From JAADHU01 sp964446495 (GTDB lineage: Bacteria; Pseudomonadota; Gammaproteobacteria; Steroidobacterales; Woeseiaceae), in contig CAYUOY010000144.1 of assembly GCA_964446495.1 (NCBI GenBank), forward strand, positions 1-10,132: DNA of 10,132 nucleotides, in the 5' to 3' direction. This document shows, piece by piece, positions 1 to 6,594 of the stretch; positions within the stretch are counted from its first letter, which is position 1, and the number at the start of each line of letters is the position of its first letter. Position numbers and translations under genes: made by a program. The notes beneath the pieces are model-generated. The model did no database searches and was not told where the DNA came from. It saw nothing but the letters and a program-made list of their open reading frames with translations.

Positions 1-2
1 CT

Positions 3-983
3 CGTGTAGCGGAAACAACGCCCGAAGCCTACGCGTTGTATTTACAGGGCCGGTCGTTCTATGCGCTGCGTAACGCCGATGGCGCACGACAGGCTGCGGT
101 GCTTTTGGAGCGTGCACTTGAAATCGACAATCAATATGCACCCGCATGGGTCCTGTTAGGCGAGATCTATCGGGCCGGATCAGCCATAGGCGCGTGGGAA
201 CCACACGAAGGATATCCGTTGGCTCGCTCCGCCGCGATAGAGGCCTTGCGACTCGACGAAGATAGTGCCTATGCTCACTTGTTGCTGTCGAGAATCGCGA
301 AAAGGTACGACTACGATCTTGAAACCGCACGCAAGGAAATTGAAATCGCGTTATCTCTGGCCCCGGGCGACAGCAACATCCGCGCGTATGCAGCAGGGGC
401 AGCGATGGTTTCGGGCATCAGGGTTGGCGACGGCGCCTCGCTTCGCCAAGACGCGATCGCAGGCGACCCGCTAAACCTTGTATTGAGAATAGAACTTGGC
501 TTCTCCTATTTGTACAATGATCGCATTGAAGAATCCATTTCAGTGTTTCGCGAAATAATCTCACTCAATCCTGAGGTTGCAGGCGCACGATTCCGGCTTG
601 GCATGGCGTTAATAGTGAAAGGTGAGTATGACGCCGCACTTGAGGCGATTAACAATGAAACGAGGGATGGCTTTCGATCCGCAGGCCGCGCGCTGGTTTA
701 TCATGCCCTGGGAAATTCGGAACGCGCACAGTCTGAACTGGATGAGCTGATTGCGCTGGGCAATGTGTGGACCTATGAAATCGCGATGGTATTCGCCTAT
801 CGTGGTGATCTGGATGAAGCGTTTACCTGGCTGGATCGCGCGATCGAACGCCGCGATACATCGCTCACGGCTCTCGTTGATGATCCCTTTATGGTGAATC
901 TCCACGACGACCCCCGCTTCGCGCTCGTGGTCGACCGAATCGGCCGCACGGCCTACTGGGAAATGATTAAAAACGAGCGGTGA
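3..983 (+). CDS. TPR-repeat protein, C-terminal part (5' end outside window)
   Basis: The frame is open from base 3 and ends at TGA 981-983, giving 326 visible residues. The gene enters from the left, and the TTG at 36 is internal. The first residues read TTPEAYALYLQGRSFY. This wording commonly opens the TPR half of large bacterial proteins that carry a CadC-type winged helix or an adenylate-cyclase domain at the N-terminus, often with a TolB-like segment between. Tetratricopeptide-like helix pairs follow, for example AVLLERALEIDNQYAPAWVLLGEIY, SAAIEALRLDEDSAYAHLLLSRIA, SISVFREIISLNPEVAGARFRLGMAL and AFTWLDRAIERRDTSL. The tail with DDPFMVNLHDDPRF is typical of the same proteins. Such repeats bind partner proteins. 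No membrane segment is seen in the visible part. The N-terminal domain, and so the real function (regulator or cyclase), cannot be decided here. Confidence 0.85.
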   Translation, partial: RVAETTPEAYALYLQGRSFYALRNADGARQAAVLLERALEIDNQYAPAWVLLGEIYRAGSAIGAWEPHEGYPLARSAAIEALRLDEDSAYAHLLLSRIAKRYDYDLETARKEIEIALSLAPGDSNIRAYAAGAAMVSGIRVGDGASLRQDAIAGDPLNLVLRIELGFSYLYNDRIEESISVFREIISLNPEVAGARFRLGMALIVKGEYDAALEAINNETRDGFRSAGRALVYHALGNSERAQSELDELIALGNVWTYEIAMVFAYRGDLDEAFTWLDRAIERRDTSLTALVDDPFMVNLHDDPRFALVVDRIGRTAYWEMIKNER

Positions 984-1045
984 GTCGATTAAGGTGCCTG
1001 CTGATTAAGGTACCCGATCACTGCTGTCTCATAACTGAGGTGACC

Positions 1046-1051
1046 TATACT
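1046..1051 (+). promoter_or_regulatory. Possible -10 box for the RidA-family gene
   Basis: TATACT lies 29 bases ahead of the ATG at 1081, which would leave a leader of about 23 nt. No convincing -35 hexamer is present. The best is CTGTCT at 1024-1029, with three matches to TTGACA and a 16-nt spacer. The call rests on the -10 box and its position alone. Confidence 0.3.
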
Positions 1052-1080
1052 TCCTGCCGGCCAATATCTTGGAGAATCTC

Positions 1081-1533
1081 ATGAGATCAATCATCACCGC
1101 TCTGCTTCTTTGCTTTTCACTTTGTGGACTTGTAGGTGAAGCCAGCGCCGGGACACGGTCATATGTCGACGCCGGCTCACCCTCCAACGATTCGCCGCCC
1201 TTTTCCGGAGCAGTCAGAGTCGGAGACACCTTGTATCTCTCCGGAGATATTGGCCTCACCGAAGACGGGCAGGTTCCCGACGACCCCAAGGAAGAGACAA
1301 GGCTACTCATGGAGCAGTACAAGGCCAGGTTAGCCAAGGCTGGCTACACGATGGACGACCTGGTAACCGTGACTATTTACTGTTCGGACGTAAAATACTA
1401 CGCTGACTTTAACGAAATCTATCGGCAGTATTTCAAAGAAAACTTTCCCGCCCGGGCGTTCATCGGTGCCGGTACTTTGCTGTTCAATGCCCGTTTTGAA
1501 ATGCAGGGAATTGCTGTCAAGCGCGAGGAATAG
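1081..1533 (+). CDS. Exported RidA (YjgF/YER057c/UK114) family protein
   Basis: The 150-residue product belongs to the RidA family, whose best-known members hydrolyse reactive enamine/imine intermediates to keto acids and ammonia. ATG 1081 is preferred over the in-frame TTG at 1069 because TGGAG at 1070-1074 is well placed as ribosome site. Residues 1-23 form a Sec signal peptide (MRSIITALLLCFSLCGLVG, then EASA before Gly24), so the mature protein should be periplasmic. Most RidA proteins are cytosolic. The family core follows: GDTLYLSGDIGL, a helix with RLAKAGYTMDDLVTVTIY, and the C-terminal PARAFIGAG...FEMQGIAVK. Arg125 and Glu140 have the 15-residue spacing of E. coli RidA Arg105 and Glu120, so the imine-handling residues look intact. 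Activity may still differ, since exported subfamilies are poorly characterised. The gene is convergent with the DJ-1/PfpI gene, 25 nt away, with no terminator between. Confidence 0.9.
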   Translation: MRSIITALLLCFSLCGLVGEASAGTRSYVDAGSPSNDSPPFSGAVRVGDTLYLSGDIGLTEDGQVPDDPKEETRLLMEQYKARLAKAGYTMDDLVTVTIYCSDVKYYADFNEIYRQYFKENFPARAFIGAGTLLFNARFEMQGIAVKREE

Positions 1534-1558
1534 TCCGGTGATCCTTCTATTCAGATGT

Positions 1559-2134
1559 TTACTGATCCCACGCGTATTCCATTTGCCGTGCTGTTCTGAT
1601 CGCCAGATCGCTATCGAACAGTTTATCCACAATAGAAAGACTCATATCGATGCCGGCAGAAATTCCTGCCGACGTTGTGACGGGCCCGTCTTCCACCCAT
1701 CGCACATCCTCTAATACCGTAAGACCTGGATAGTCGTTGCGCAACGCCGGCACGTCTTCCCAGTGCGTGGTTACGTTTCGCCCATCCAGCAAGCCTGCCT
1801 CTGCAAGGAGAAATGCCCCCGTACATACGGAGGCGATGCCTGACGCGGAAGCTGCCTGCTCGCTGATCCAGGCGATAACACTTTTCCTGGATAGCTCTCC
1901 TGTGTGAATACCACCCGGAACCACCAGCAGATCCAGATGGGGATGGTTTTTTATCGTGAAATCGGGCTTGACGGTAAAGCCGTTCCGGGCCACCACCAGC
2001 CGATCGGTTTCGCCGATCAGAAAGACGACAATCTTATTCCGACCCAGAAACCGGGAAGCGGTCGAAAACACTTCGAATGGTCCCGAAAAGTCGAGCACTT
2101 CGGCATCGTCGTAGACGTATATACCAATATTAAT
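1559..2134 (-). CDS. DJ-1/PfpI (ThiJ) superfamily protein, probable ATT start
   Basis: The product is a class I glutamine-amidotransferase-like protein of the DJ-1/PfpI superfamily, close to the stand-alone AraC-N-terminal and isonitrile-hydratase-like branches. Visible motifs are LDFSGPFEVF with the conserved Glu21, LDLLVVPGG, the nucleophile elbow SVCTGAFLLA with Cys104, then GLLDGRNVTTHW and TSAGISAGIDMSL. Numbering assumes 191 residues. The first standard start codon, GTG at 2098, would open at VLDFSGPFEVF and remove the first beta strand. The upstream in-frame codons encode NIGIYVYDDAE, exactly the expected strand, until TAG at 2146-2144. Only ATC, ATT, ATT and ATA are available there. 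The ATT at 2134-2132 sits 6 nt after an AGGGG ribosome site at 2145-2141 and is the best start. The substrate is unknown. Nothing contradicts a functional enzyme. Confidence 0.8.
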   Translation of the reverse strand: MNIGIYVYDDAEVLDFSGPFEVFSTASRFLGRNKIVVFLIGETDRLVVARNGFTVKPDFTIKNHPHLDLLVVPGGIHTGELSRKSVIAWISEQAASASGIASVCTGAFLLAEAGLLDGRNVTTHWEDVPALRNDYPGLTVLEDVRWVEDGPVTTSAGISAGIDMSLSIVDKLFDSDLAIRTARQMEYAWDQ

Positions 2135-2140
2135 AATGAT

Positions 2141-2145
2141 CCCCT
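2141..2145 (-). promoter_or_regulatory. Ribosome-binding site supporting an ATT start
   Basis: On the minus strand AGGGG is followed by ATCATT and then ATT at 2134-2132. The 6-nt gap fits that ATT, while the ATT at 2137-2135 is only 3 nt away. No ATG, GTG or TTG occurs in frame between the upstream TAG (2146-2144) and GTG 2098. Confidence 0.55.
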
Positions 2146-2146
2146 A

Positions 2147-2439
2147 GTACCGTTCACCCAAGAATTCCTACAGAAATTGCTCTCGGGCCCACGCCTGCAC
2201 ATTCGCCATCGAGTAAAAAGTACAGAAAATAGATTCGGCACCTTTTCGTCCGAACGTCAGCTCCGGATTTCGCATTGCCAGCTACAATCCTAGCACTTCA
2301 TTGACAGCTATCTGCCAGCCGAACAGACCGATCGAACGCAATGTTGCCTGACAAAACTACCGATCCACACACCGGCTATCGCGAACCGGGCCTTAAAATG
2401 GCGAGCTTTCGCTCGGTCACGAATTCACATTCCACGATC
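2147..2439. other. Intergenic stretch with no convincing gene
   Basis: This is the divergent spacer between the DJ-1/PfpI gene and the TetR operon, left of the palindromic element. A small hairpin, CGAGC-TTTC-GCTCG, lies at 2402-2415. GAATTCAC at 2421-2428 is an inverted copy of GTGAATTC at 2453-2460, inside the left arm of the palindrome. A perfect TTGACA at 2301-2306 (+) has no -10 box at a usable distance. A 35-codon reading frame (2275 to 2168, minus) lies in frame with the DJ-1/PfpI gene, but its coding status is uncertain. Confidence 0.5.
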
Positions 2440-2557
2440 AAGGATCTGTGTGGTGAATTCCCTCTCTGAGACCGTGCCCCGCAGGGATGCGGGGCCCGAG
2501 CTTACAGGGACGTACTCGCAGCGGGTCTCAGAGAGGGAATTCACCACGCAGGTCCTT
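2440..2557. repeat. Nested palindromic element (REP/MITE-like) with two inner hairpins
   Basis: Arms 2450-2473 and 2524-2547 are a perfect 24-bp inverted repeat, starting GTGGTGAATTC on the left. Pairing continues outward to 2440 and 2557, with one mismatch (2449/2548) and one G-T pair (2445/2552). The 50-nt centre holds two more hairpins. The first is GCCCCGCA-GGGA-TGCGGGGC at 2476-2495, perfect. The second is at 2497-2518, with CGAG/CTCG and TAC/GTA pairs, a 2-nt bulge and loop AGGGAC. Both apical regions carry CAGGGAYG (2482-2489 and 2505-2512). No flanking target duplication is evident and no transposase is encoded. It resembles a non-autonomous dispersed intergenic repeat. If transcribed, it would form a long cruciform-like RNA. 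Confidence 0.85.
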
Positions 2558-2612
2558 AGCACCACTAAACCTGCCCTGACCAAGCGAAACATCGGCTCCA
2601 TGTTCAAACCCC

Positions 2613-2641
2613 TTGCTGACCGACCGGTCATTAGCTATTAT
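2613..2641 (+). promoter_or_regulatory. Predicted promoter of the TetR-exporter operon
   Basis: The -35 candidate is TTGCTG at 2613-2618 and the -10 is TATTAT at 2636-2641 (5 of 6 matches), with a 17-nt spacer. Transcription would begin near 2648, giving a leader of about 22 nt. Two operator-like palindromes cover the spacer and the start point, which supports this as the regulated promoter. Confidence 0.6.
2617..2630. promoter_or_regulatory. Operator-like palindrome O1 (TetR-type)
   Basis: TGACCGACCGGTCA has inverted half sites TGACC/GGTCA around 4 nt. It overlaps the end of the -35 box and fills much of the promoter spacer. A repressor bound here would block RNA polymerase. The neighbouring TetR protein is the obvious candidate. 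Confidence 0.65.
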
Positions 2642-2644
2642 TAC

Positions 2645-2658
2645 TGACCCAACAGTCA
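2645..2658. promoter_or_regulatory. Operator-like palindrome O2 (TetR-type)
   Basis: TGACCCAACAGTCA matches O1 at 11 of 14 positions and keeps the outer TGAC/GTCA halves, extended to CTGAC/GTCAG at 2644-2659. It spans the predicted transcription start, 28 bp from O1. The pair suggests binding of two repressor dimers. Confidence 0.6.
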
Positions 2659-2670
2659 GCAGCAAAGAAA

Positions 2671-3306
2671 ATGCCCAAACCACGCTACCAACGGCGCAAA
2701 GAAGACCGCCCCGCTGAAATCGCCGAAGCAGCCCTCGAAGCTTTTGCCGAAAACGGCTACGAGGCCACCCGAGTTGATGACGTCGCCAAGCGGGCCGGAG
2801 TCAGTAAAGGTCTTCTCTACCTCTACTTCAAGACCAAAGAAGAACTCTTCAAGGCGGTCATAAGAAACTTCATTGTGCCCAAAGTCGATGCCCTCGAGCT
2901 GGCGGTATCGACGAGTGAACTTTCGGCGGAAGCGTTCTTGCGTGGCCCGTTTCTGGAGTTCGCGAAGCAGGTCCCGAAGTCACCTGCACGGGTGCTGGTC
3001 CGGCTAATGGTCGCTGAGGGTCACAAACATCGCGATCTTACGGACTACTACTGGGACAACGTTGTATCTCATGGCCTGGAGGCGCTACGAAAAGTTGTTG
3101 AGAAGGGTGTTCGTGACGGCGAATTTGCGCCATCAGCGCTCGACAATTTCCCGCATATTCTGGTGTCGCCGATCATTTTCTCGGTATTCTGGTCAATCGT
3201 TTTTCACTCACATCAGACGCTGGATACGGATGCAATGCTTGAAGCACACATCGACATGATCCTGCGCGCGATCAAAATCGAAAATCAACCGGTGGACGGG
3301 TCATGA
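2671..3306 (+). CDS. TetR/AcrR-family transcriptional repressor
   Basis: This 211-residue protein has the usual length for the family. The N-terminal TetR domain is clear: AEIAEAALEAFAENGYEAT, then VDDVAKRAGVSKGLLYLYF as helix-turn-helix (about residues 33-53), followed by KTKEELFKAVI. The C-terminal ligand and dimerisation domain is helical and not assignable to a specific ligand class. ATG 2671 gives the standard short basic N-terminus (MPKPRYQRRKEDRP). Its ribosome site is weak. It heads the exporter operon and its stop overlaps the adaptor start as ATGA. Two similar palindromes in its own promoter indicate autorepression of the whole operon, relieved by an unknown ligand that is probably an exporter substrate. 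Confidence 0.93.
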   Translation: MPKPRYQRRKEDRPAEIAEAALEAFAENGYEATRVDDVAKRAGVSKGLLYLYFKTKEELFKAVIRNFIVPKVDALELAVSTSELSAEAFLRGPFLEFAKQVPKSPARVLVRLMVAEGHKHRDLTDYYWDNVVSHGLEALRKVVEKGVRDGEFAPSALDNFPHILVSPIIFSVFWSIVFHSHQTLDTDAMLEAHIDMILRAIKIENQPVDGS

Positions 3307-4280
3307 AACCTGAATGGAATCGAATAGTGACCTTGAGTTTGCTGGCCTTGCTGCTCGCAGGCTGTGATGCGTCAGAAAACAGCGACCGCGTGGTCGGTCA
3401 ACTCGAATCCGATCGGGTCGAACTTACCGCGGAGTATGCCGAGCCGATTATCGAGCGGCTGGTGAGTGAAGGTGATGCGGTCTCTGCGGGTCAGCTTCTA
3501 TTGCAGCAGGACGACGCACGAACGTTGGCACGAATCGCCGAAGCCAGCGCTTTGCTGGGGCAAAATCGGGCTCGTCTTGATGAACTGATACGTGGGCCGC
3601 GGACAGAACAAATTCAGGCGCAGCGTGCCAACGTTGACGGTGCGGAACAAGACCTGGCGTTCCGACAGATCGAATTCCAGCGAGCTCTGGAAGTCTATGA
3701 ACGGCAGCTCGCATCGACCGAGGCGCGTGATCGAGCGAAAGCCCTGCTGGATACCGCGCGAGCGAACCTGGGAGTGCAGGAGGCGCGTCTAAGTGAGCTA
3801 CTCACGGGAACGACCATTGAAGAACTGCGGCAGGCTGAAAATGTGCTGCAACAAGCCGTGGCACGACTAAGCTTGCTTGAGGTAGAGAAAAGCAGGCATC
3901 AGTTCGTCGCTCCTATCGACGGCGTTGTCGACAGCATACTTTTTGAGACCGGCGAAAGACCCGCTGTCGGCCTGCCCGTCATAATCATGCTGGCAGGCTC
4001 ACAACCTTTCGTACGTGCCTATATACCCGAAGCAATGCGCGTATCCATTGTTCCCGGTACCAAGGCACGGGTGTTTGTCGACGGTCTTGAAAAGCCATTG
4101 GATGGACGCGTGCGCTGGGTGGCGAGTGAGGCAGCCTTCACGCCGTACTTTGCGCTGACCGAGCGGGATCGGGGTCGGCTGACCTATTTTGCCAAAGTGG
4201 ATATCCTGACAGAACGCGAGCGACTTCCCGATGGAGTGCCAGCCGAAATCGAATTTCTACCAGCTGTCGATGGAGACTAG
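3303..4280 (+). CDS. HlyD/YbhG-type periplasmic adaptor, predicted lipoprotein
   Basis: This is a membrane-fusion (periplasmic adaptor) protein of an ABC exporter, linking the inner-membrane pump to an outer-membrane channel. The N-terminus has a lipoprotein signal ending LLLAGC with lipid Cys21. Asp22 at +2 is the classical Lol-avoidance residue, so the protein should stay on the inner membrane. A biotinyl/lipoyl-like half follows (ELTAEYAEPIIERLVSEGDAVSAGQLL), then a long alpha-helical hairpin at about residues 70-195. Its paired phrases ELIRGPRTEQIQAQRA and ELLTGTTIEELRQAE are characteristic of YbhG-like adaptors. The second lipoyl half (FVAPIDGVVDSILFETGE) and a beta-barrel region complete the fold. 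The start overlaps the TetR stop by 4 nt, and the ATPase begins 2 nt after its stop. No TolC-type gene is in the window. Confidence 0.93.
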   Translation: MKPEWNRIVTLSLLALLLAGCDASENSDRVVGQLESDRVELTAEYAEPIIERLVSEGDAVSAGQLLLQQDDARTLARIAEASALLGQNRARLDELIRGPRTEQIQAQRANVDGAEQDLAFRQIEFQRALEVYERQLASTEARDRAKALLDTARANLGVQEARLSELLTGTTIEELRQAENVLQQAVARLSLLEVEKSRHQFVAPIDGVVDSILFETGERPAVGLPVIIMLAGSQPFVRAYIPEAMRVSIVPGTKARVFVDGLEKPLDGRVRWVASEAAFTPYFALTERDRGRLTYFAKVDILTERERLPDGVPAEIEFLPAVDGD

Positions 4281-4282
4281 CG

Positions 4283-5236
4283 GTGTCCGATCAGCCGCAA
4301 TATGCGATTCGTGCCCGCAATCTCACCAAGCAATTCGGTAGTCTCGTCGCGGTTGATCATCTCAATCTGGACGTGCCGGAGTCGCGTATTTACGGCTTTC
4401 TCGGGCCCAATGGCTCGGGGAAGTCGACCACGATCCGCATGCTCTGTGGACTGCTGACACCGACCAGCGGTGATGCAACAGTACTTGGCATTGCCGTTCC
4501 TGGAGACGTCCGCGAACTTAAGCCAAGAATCGGATACATGACCCAAAAGTTCTCCCTGTACACCGACCTTACGATACAGGAGAACCTGGAGTTCATCGCC
4601 GACATTTACACACTGGCCCGAGCGGAACGCAAAACACGTATCGAGGAACTGTTGGAAAACTATGACCTCATATCGCAACGAAAGCAGTTCGCCGGCACTA
4701 TGAGCGGTGGACAGAAGCAACGACTGGCTCTCGCTTGCGCGGTCTTGCATAAGCCCGAACTGCTATTGCTGGATGAGCCGACCAGCGCAGTGGATCCAAG
4801 CAGCCGACGTGATTTTTGGGCCAAACTGTTTCAATTGGCGGACTCCGGAACCACCATTCTGGTCTCAACCCATTACATGGATGAAGCAGAGCGCTGCCAC
4901 CGATTGGCTATCCTCGATGAGGGCGTCAAGGTGGCAGACGGAGCACCCGCCGATCTTCAGGCTAACACCGGGATGACAGTCATTGAGGTGCTCGCCGACA
5001 GTCCCTATACCGCTCAGGGAATTCTGTCGCAGCTCCCGGAAATCGCAAGCATTACCCAACTCGGCGTAAGGCTGCGCGTGCTGGTTCCGGAATCAATCGG
5101 CCAGCCGCTCGACCTCATTGACGCCACGCTGCGTAAGAACGCGGTTGGTGCCAGCGCCGAAATCGTGACGGCCTCTCTGGAAGACGTTTTCGTTGCCGTC
5201 ACACAAAAGAATTTGGGTGCGGAGCAATCAGCATGA
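4283..5236 (+). CDS. ABC transporter ATP-binding protein (exporter NBD)
   Basis: This 317-residue nucleotide-binding subunit powers the exporter. It has Walker A GPNGSGKST at 41-49, Q-loop Gln88 in YMTQKFSLY, signature MSGGQKQR at 140-147, Walker B LLLLDEP at 160-166, a D-loop SAVDP and H-loop His197 (STHYMDEAERC). All catalytic elements are present. The C-terminal extension of about 100 residues is typical of the DrrA/CcmA-like drug-export group, related to one half of E. coli YbhF, which has two fused ATPase domains. A single domain here implies a homodimer. The start is GTG at 4283, with GGAG at 4272-4275 inside the end of the adaptor gene. The last four bases overlap the permease start as ATGA, so the two are probably translationally coupled. 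Confidence 0.95.
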   Translation: MSDQPQYAIRARNLTKQFGSLVAVDHLNLDVPESRIYGFLGPNGSGKSTTIRMLCGLLTPTSGDATVLGIAVPGDVRELKPRIGYMTQKFSLYTDLTIQENLEFIADIYTLARAERKTRIEELLENYDLISQRKQFAGTMSGGQKQRLALACAVLHKPELLLLDEPTSAVDPSSRRDFWAKLFQLADSGTTILVSTHYMDEAERCHRLAILDEGVKVADGAPADLQANTGMTVIEVLADSPYTAQGILSQLPEIASITQLGVRLRVLVPESIGQPLDLIDATLRKNAVGASAEIVTASLEDVFVAVTQKNLGAEQSA

Positions 5237-6330
5237 TTTCAATGACCCGACTCCTCGCTGTAATGCGCAAGGAAATGCGGCAGTTGCGTCGTGATCGAAT
5301 TACCTTTGGCATGATCGTGGGTATCCCAATCGGTCAAATGCTGTTGTTTGGCTACGCGATCAATACTGACGTGCGCCATTTAAGTGCGGCGGTTGCCAAT
5401 CAGGCGGACACCCACCTCTCACAGCAATTCGTCGCCGAACTCGAGCAAACACAAGTCCTGGATATCGACTATTCAGTGGCGACGCCGGAAGATCTTGAGG
5501 ATCTCCTGCGTTCCGGAGAGATATCGGTTGGCATTTATATACCGCCAGATTTCGATCGCCGGGCGATCGACCCGCAGCGGGCAGCGGCACATTTGCTGGT
5601 CGATGGGGCCGACCCGACTATCCTGGCTGTTGCCCAACAGTTGGCCACAATACCGCTCGGCTTCGACTCGACCGGGCGGGCACCGCCATTGCGCTCGCTT
5701 GAGGTGCGGCCCTACTACAATCCGGAACGTCGCACGGCGGTCAACATCGTGCCCGGTCTGATTGGGATCATACTGACCTTTACCATGATGCTGTTCACAG
5801 CGGTCGCGATAGTGCGCGAGCGGGAGCATGGGAATCTGGAGTTACTGATCAACACACCGGTCAGTTCGCTGGAACTAATGATTGGTAAAATCGCGCCTTA
5901 CGTGGTGATAGGACTGCTGCAGCTTGCCTTGATCGTTGGTGTCGGCTGGCTCCTGTTCAATGTGCCCATTCGCGGTAGCACGGCGGACCTGTACATCGCC
6001 TCTTTCTTCTTCATTGCGGCCAACCTGGCCCTGGGCCTGTTCATTTCTACGGTTGCGCGGACACAGTTTCAGGCTATGCAAATTACTATTTTCATCCTGC
6101 TCCCGTCGATCCTGCTATCCGGTTTCATGTTCCCATTCGAAGGCATGCCGGCATTCGCCCAGGCACTCGGCGAAATACTCCCGACAACGCATTTCATCCG
6201 ACTGACTCGCGGCATCATGTTGCGCAACGCGGAATTGTTCGAGATGCGCGAGGAACTGTTGGCCCTCACACTGTTTACTATCATTGCAATGTTTGCCGCT
6301 GTGAAGCGCTTCTCCCAGCGACTGGACTAG
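5233..6330 (+). CDS. ABC-2 type transporter permease (YbhS/YbhR-like)
   Basis: This 365-residue membrane subunit has ABC2_membrane_3 architecture. An N-terminal cytoplasmic helix, LLAVMRKEMRQLRRDR, precedes TM1 (about 25-45, IVGIPIGQMLLFGYAI). A large periplasmic loop of about 125 residues follows. Five more segments come next: NIVPGLIGIILTFTMMLFTA, IAPYVVIGLLQLALIVGV, YIASFFFIAANLALGLFIS, ITIFILLPSILLSGFMFPF and LLALTLFTIIAMFAAV. LSGFMFPFEGMP and LPTTHFIRLTRGIMLR are family hallmarks. E. coli pairs two different permeases (YbhS and YbhR). Only one is found here, so a homodimer is likely. ATG 5242 is an alternative start, but the ATGA overlap with the ATPase favours 5233. No clear terminator follows; a 5-bp hairpin at 6335-6348 lacks a T-run. 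Confidence 0.94.
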   Translation: MISMTRLLAVMRKEMRQLRRDRITFGMIVGIPIGQMLLFGYAINTDVRHLSAAVANQADTHLSQQFVAELEQTQVLDIDYSVATPEDLEDLLRSGEISVGIYIPPDFDRRAIDPQRAAAHLLVDGADPTILAVAQQLATIPLGFDSTGRAPPLRSLEVRPYYNPERRTAVNIVPGLIGIILTFTMMLFTAVAIVREREHGNLELLINTPVSSLELMIGKIAPYVVIGLLQLALIVGVGWLLFNVPIRGSTADLYIASFFFIAANLALGLFISTVARTQFQAMQITIFILLPSILLSGFMFPFEGMPAFAQALGEILPTTHFIRLTRGIMLRNAELFEMREELLALTLFTIIAMFAAVKRFSQRLD

Positions 6331-6594
6331 CAGTCTGTCTCAAGGCAGAAATTCTCGGCGTACTACCAGCGCGCAAAGCGTTGGCAATAAGCGTTTAACC
6401 GAAACAACGTGGTCACTGAGGCAAGAAACAGGCTGGCCCGGATGTCAGCCAGATGATCCAGCGGACGTATATATGTTCCCCTCACCCCTATTTCTCTGCG
6501 ACGGGCATGGTATCGTATTGCAATGTTGCATTTTCGCAGGCCTGCCGGGTTCTGCGGTGCGACAAGAGCTGTGTACTGTAAGAATGAGGTTGGG
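6331..6594. other. Spacer between exporter operon and response regulator
   Basis: No gene is seen. The only structured site is the short palindrome TGCAA-TG-TTGCA at 6519-6530, about 65 bp before the response-regulator start. It could be an operator, but no clear -35/-10 pair can be placed with it. Confidence 0.35.

Noticed and set aside
1904..2293. 129-codon plus-strand frame opposite the DJ-1/PfpI gene
   Set aside because: It is antisense to a motif-complete gene and has no family wording or ribosome site.
2301..2306. Perfect TTGACA as a -35 box
   Set aside because: No -10-like hexamer is found 15-19 nt downstream.
2425..2647. Two opposite-strand reading frames of 65-68 codons across the palindrome
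   Set aside because: Both peptides carry the same SEREFTTQ and VNSLSET wording because they read the two arms of one inverted repeat. They are products of the palindrome, not genes.
6335..6348. Terminator after the exporter operon
   Set aside because: The 5-bp stem CTGTC/GGCAG includes a G-T pair and no T-run follows.
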